Made by a program: the position numbers and the translations under genes. A stretch of DNA of 7,604 bases from UBA1049 sp964525815 (GTDB taxonomy: Bacteria; Bacillota; Clostridia; Oscillospirales; CAG-382). Each line of letters starts with the position of its first letter. Position 1 is the stretch's first letter. Shown piece by piece: positions 5,959 through 7,604 of the stretch. The notes under the pieces were generated by a model. The model was not told the origin of the DNA. It did no database searches and saw only the letters and a list, made by a program, of their open reading frames with translations. Location of the stretch: NCBI GenBank assembly GCA_964525815.1, contig CAZGJQ010000096.1, forward strand, positions 1 through 7,604. Reading direction: 5' to 3'.

Positions 5959-6927
5959 ATGAAGCTTGGAGTATTAACAGTTCTTTTCGGCGATAAACCG
6001 CTTGACAAAACACTGGAATACCTAAAATCAATCGGTATAGAAGCGCTTGAAATCGGTGCGGGTGGCTACCCCGGTAAGGCTCATTGCAATCCGGAGCTCT
6101 TACTTTCGGACACAAAAGCGCTGGACACCTTCAAGGGTACAATAAAGGAATACGGAATGCCAGTGAACGCATTGGCATGCCATGGCAATCCTGTTCATCC
6201 CAATAAGAAAACGGCGGAGACCTTCAGGAGCGATTTCCGCAACGCCGTCTTGCTTGCCGAGCAGCTGGGGGTTGAAAAAATAGTAGGATTTTCGGGCTGT
6301 CCGGGGGACAGCGAGGGTGCAAAGTACTCGAACTGGGTTACCTGCCCATGGCCGGAGGATTTCTCGATTATATACAAGTACCAGTGGGAAGAGGTGCTTA
6401 TTCCTTATTGGAAGAAGGAAGCTGAGTTCTGTCTTTCGCACGGGGTCAGTAAAATAGCCTTTGAAATGCATCCGGGATTTTGCGTGTATAATCCCGAGAG
6501 CCTGTTGAAGCTGAGGGATGCAGTCGGCGATGTAATCGGAGCCAACTTCGACCCCTCCCATCTTATATGGCAGGGAATGGATCCGGTTGCCGCCATCCGC
6601 AAGCTGGGTAAGGCTATTTATCATTTCCATGCCAAGGACACAAAGGTGGATAAATACAACACCGCCGTAAACGGTGTGCTTGACATGAAGCACTATGCCG
6701 ACGAAATAAACCGCTCCTGGGTTTTCCGCACCGTAGGCTACGGCAACGATATGCAGTACTGGCGGGATATGATAAGCAACCTCAGACTGGTAGGCTATGA
6801 TGATATTCTATCGATTGAGCATGAGGATAGCCTTATGACCAACAACGAGGGATTGGAAAAAGCGGCGGACTTCCTTAAAAAGGCAATGATTAAGGAGAGC
6901 AAGCCGACAGGGATGTTCTGGGCATGA
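5959..6927 (+). CDS. Sugar phosphate isomerase/epimerase-like TIM-barrel enzyme with a complete metal site
   Basis: This 322-residue cytosolic protein is a full-length member of the xylose-isomerase-like superfamily (COG1082). The four expected metal ligands are visible: Glu169 in KIAFEMHPGF, Asp198 in GANFDPSH, His224 in YHFHAKDT and Glu287 in ILSIEHEDS. Distinctive blocks are KAHCNPE (40-46), SGCPGDSEGAKYSNWVTCPW (112-131), HLIWQGMDP (201-209) and NGVLDMKHY (238-246). The form with SGCPG...WVTCPWP occurs widely beside Gfo/Idh/MocA oxidoreductases, as here. Enzymes of this fold isomerise or epimerise keto-sugars, dehydrate inosose (IolE) or cleave oxidised glycosides by elimination. Which applies cannot be decided from sequence. 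AAGAGG at 5944-5949 precedes the ATG by 9 nt. It shares FDPSH, a HxH strand and SIEHE/SIEPH with the shorter protein at 3680-4465, but differs in length and N-terminal half, so the two are distant relatives rather than recent duplicates. Confidence 0.92.
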   Translation: MKLGVLTVLFGDKPLDKTLEYLKSIGIEALEIGAGGYPGKAHCNPELLLSDTKALDTFKGTIKEYGMPVNALACHGNPVHPNKKTAETFRSDFRNAVLLAEQLGVEKIVGFSGCPGDSEGAKYSNWVTCPWPEDFSIIYKYQWEEVLIPYWKKEAEFCLSHGVSKIAFEMHPGFCVYNPESLLKLRDAVGDVIGANFDPSHLIWQGMDPVAAIRKLGKAIYHFHAKDTKVDKYNTAVNGVLDMKHYADEINRSWVFRTVGYGNDMQYWRDMISNLRLVGYDDILSIEHEDSLMTNNEGLEKAADFLKKAMIKESKPTGMFWA

Positions 6928-6951
6928 TTCTTTTTATAGGCGGGTGATTTT

Positions 6952-7497
6952 TTGGGTGTTTTAGTAGGTGTTTCGGGCTGCTCCGGCAGCGGCAAATCCA
7001 CCTTCGCAAAAGAGCTTGCGGAAAGACTGGATGATAAAAAAGTAAGTATTATTACATCCGACACTTTTTTTAAGAGCCCCAAGCCGAAGATGGTTTCTCC
7101 CGCTAACGGCAAGGTCTATGATGATTTTAACACGCCCGAAAACCTTGATATGTCGAAAATGCTGCCTGCGATTAAACAGGCTCTTGCGGAGAATAATATT
7201 GTAATCGCCGAGGGAATACTGCTTTTCTGTTTCAAAGAATTTTTGCTCCAAGCGGATTTGACCGTTTTTATTGATGCGGGTATAGAGACCCGGCTCTCCC
7301 GCCGTCTTGTGCGCAATACAAGGGTTTATGGTCTAGACTTTGACGAGGTGCTGGACTATTATATGAACGCAGCCCGATTCTCGGAGCGAAGGAATACAGG
7401 ATCCTCAAGAATTAACGCCGACATTATCGTCGACGGTGAAAAGAATTTTGATAAGCCGCTCGCAGTGATTGAAGCATATTTGCGTTCTGCTTTGTAA
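6952..7497 (+). CDS. Uridine-kinase-like P-loop kinase with a TTG start
   Basis: The protein fits the uridine kinase/phosphoribulokinase-like fold, which phosphorylates a hydroxyl of a nucleoside or sugar with ATP or GTP. Walker A is GCSGSGKST at residues 9-17; SDTFF (36-40) and YDDFNTPENLD (56-66) match the acceptor-site blocks of uridine kinases; IVIAEGILLF (83-92) is the second core strand; and RLSRRLVRNT (114-123) is the arginine-rich lid. At 181 residues it is shorter than classical uridine kinase (about 210), so the substrate may differ: a nucleoside, nicotinamide riboside or sugar are all possible. TTG at 6952 is the only sensible start. An in-frame TAG lies at 6937-6939, the first internal Met falls after Walker A, and GGCGGGTGAT (6939-6948) pairs with the anti-SD. 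It begins 24 nt after the upstream stop and is the last gene before the terminator. Confidence 0.85.
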   Translation: MGVLVGVSGCSGSGKSTFAKELAERLDDKKVSIITSDTFFKSPKPKMVSPANGKVYDDFNTPENLDMSKMLPAIKQALAENNIVIAEGILLFCFKEFLLQADLTVFIDAGIETRLSRRLVRNTRVYGLDFDEVLDYYMNAARFSERRNTGSSRINADIIVDGEKNFDKPLAVIEAYLRSAL

Positions 7498-7545
7498 GCA
7501 ATCAGCTATAAGGAGCTTATGAGAGCAATATTTATCTACTGATTC

Positions 7546-7568
7546 TTTGCATAATGAAAATATGCAAA
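7546..7568 (+). repeat. 8-bp hairpin directly before the operon terminator
   Basis: TTTGCATA (7546-7553) and TATGCAAA (7561-7568) form a perfect 8-bp stem with a 7-nt loop (ATGAAAA). Its last base is the first base of the terminator stem, so both hairpins could stack or compete. It has no T-tract of its own. It may protect or process the 3' end of the transcript; this role is inference. Confidence 0.5.
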
Positions 7569-7604
7569 ATCCGGAGCGGTTTTTTCCACTCCGGATTCTG
7601 TTTT
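7568..7604 (+). terminator. Rho-independent terminator of the rightward operon, possibly bidirectional
   Basis: AATCCGGAG (7568-7576) pairs perfectly with CTCCGGATT (7589-7597). Beyond one C-A mismatch two more pairs (GG 7578-7579 / CC 7586-7587) close on a T6 loop. CTGTTTT follows to the window edge, where a longer T-run may continue. In the opposite direction the stem is followed by TTTTGC, so it could also stop a leftward transcript from outside the window. It lies 70 nt after the kinase gene and is the only terminator-like structure seen from 2709 onward. Confidence 0.8.

Noticed and set aside
6100..6693. 197-codon leftward open frame opposite the second isomerase gene
   Set aside because: It lies wholly antisense to a clearly recognisable TIM-barrel gene with intact catalytic motifs, its translation shows no known motif, and no SD precedes it. 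It is a shadow frame.
7519..7542. Seven-codon ORF after the kinase gene with AAGGAG at 7510-7515
   Set aside because: The spacing between AAGGAG and ATG is only 3 nt, too short for efficient initiation, and a peptide of seven residues cannot be supported from sequence alone.
1..7604. CRISPR array, insertion sequence, transposase or tRNA
   Set aside because: No regularly spaced direct repeats, no terminal inverted repeats around a transposase, and no tRNA cloverleaf were found on either strand by reading.

Overview
The window looks like a chromosomal segment from a member of the Clostridia (Bacillota), possibly a gut Oscillospirales/Eubacteriales-type organism. This is inferred from the AGGAGG-type ribosome binding sites, the use of TTG/GTG starts, a moderate G+C content with AT-rich gaps, and the clostridial look of the arginine genes. 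No rRNA or other taxonomic marker is present, so the assignment stays at about class level.

Layout. Positions 1-2362 carry a leftward arginine-biosynthesis operon: argC (type 2 N-acetyl-gamma-glutamyl-phosphate reductase), then argJ (ornithine acetyltransferase), then, cut by the window edge, a 16-codon start of what is probably argB. A run of four back-to-back hairpins fills the argJ-argB gap. Positions 2363-2708 are a divergent intergenic region. It holds a near-consensus promoter for argC, overlapped by a 12-bp palindrome resembling an ArgR (ARG) box, and a separate rightward promoter. A 54-codon ORF there is doubtful.

Positions 2709-7497 carry a compact rightward operon of six genes: a membrane-anchored GT2 polyprenyl-phosphate glycosyltransferase; a short sugar-phosphate-isomerase/epimerase-like TIM barrel; a 112-residue protein of unknown function; a Gfo/Idh/MocA NAD-dependent oxidoreductase; a second, full-length TIM-barrel isomerase/epimerase with intact metal ligands; and a uridine-kinase-like P-loop kinase that starts at TTG. 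Gaps are -1 to 29 nt. A hairpin terminator lies at the right edge.

How the genes may work together. ArgC, ArgJ and ArgB are successive or linked steps of the acetylated arginine pathway. In the rightward operon, a sugar oxidoreductase beside TIM-barrel isomerase/epimerases is the layout of inositol-type catabolism and of oxidation-dependent (3-keto-sugar) glycoside processing, including C-glycoside cleavage systems. The substrate cannot be read from sequence. The lipid-linked glycosyltransferase, the small unknown protein, and a TIM barrel lacking one expected metal-ligand glutamate make this combination the part of the window most worth a second look.
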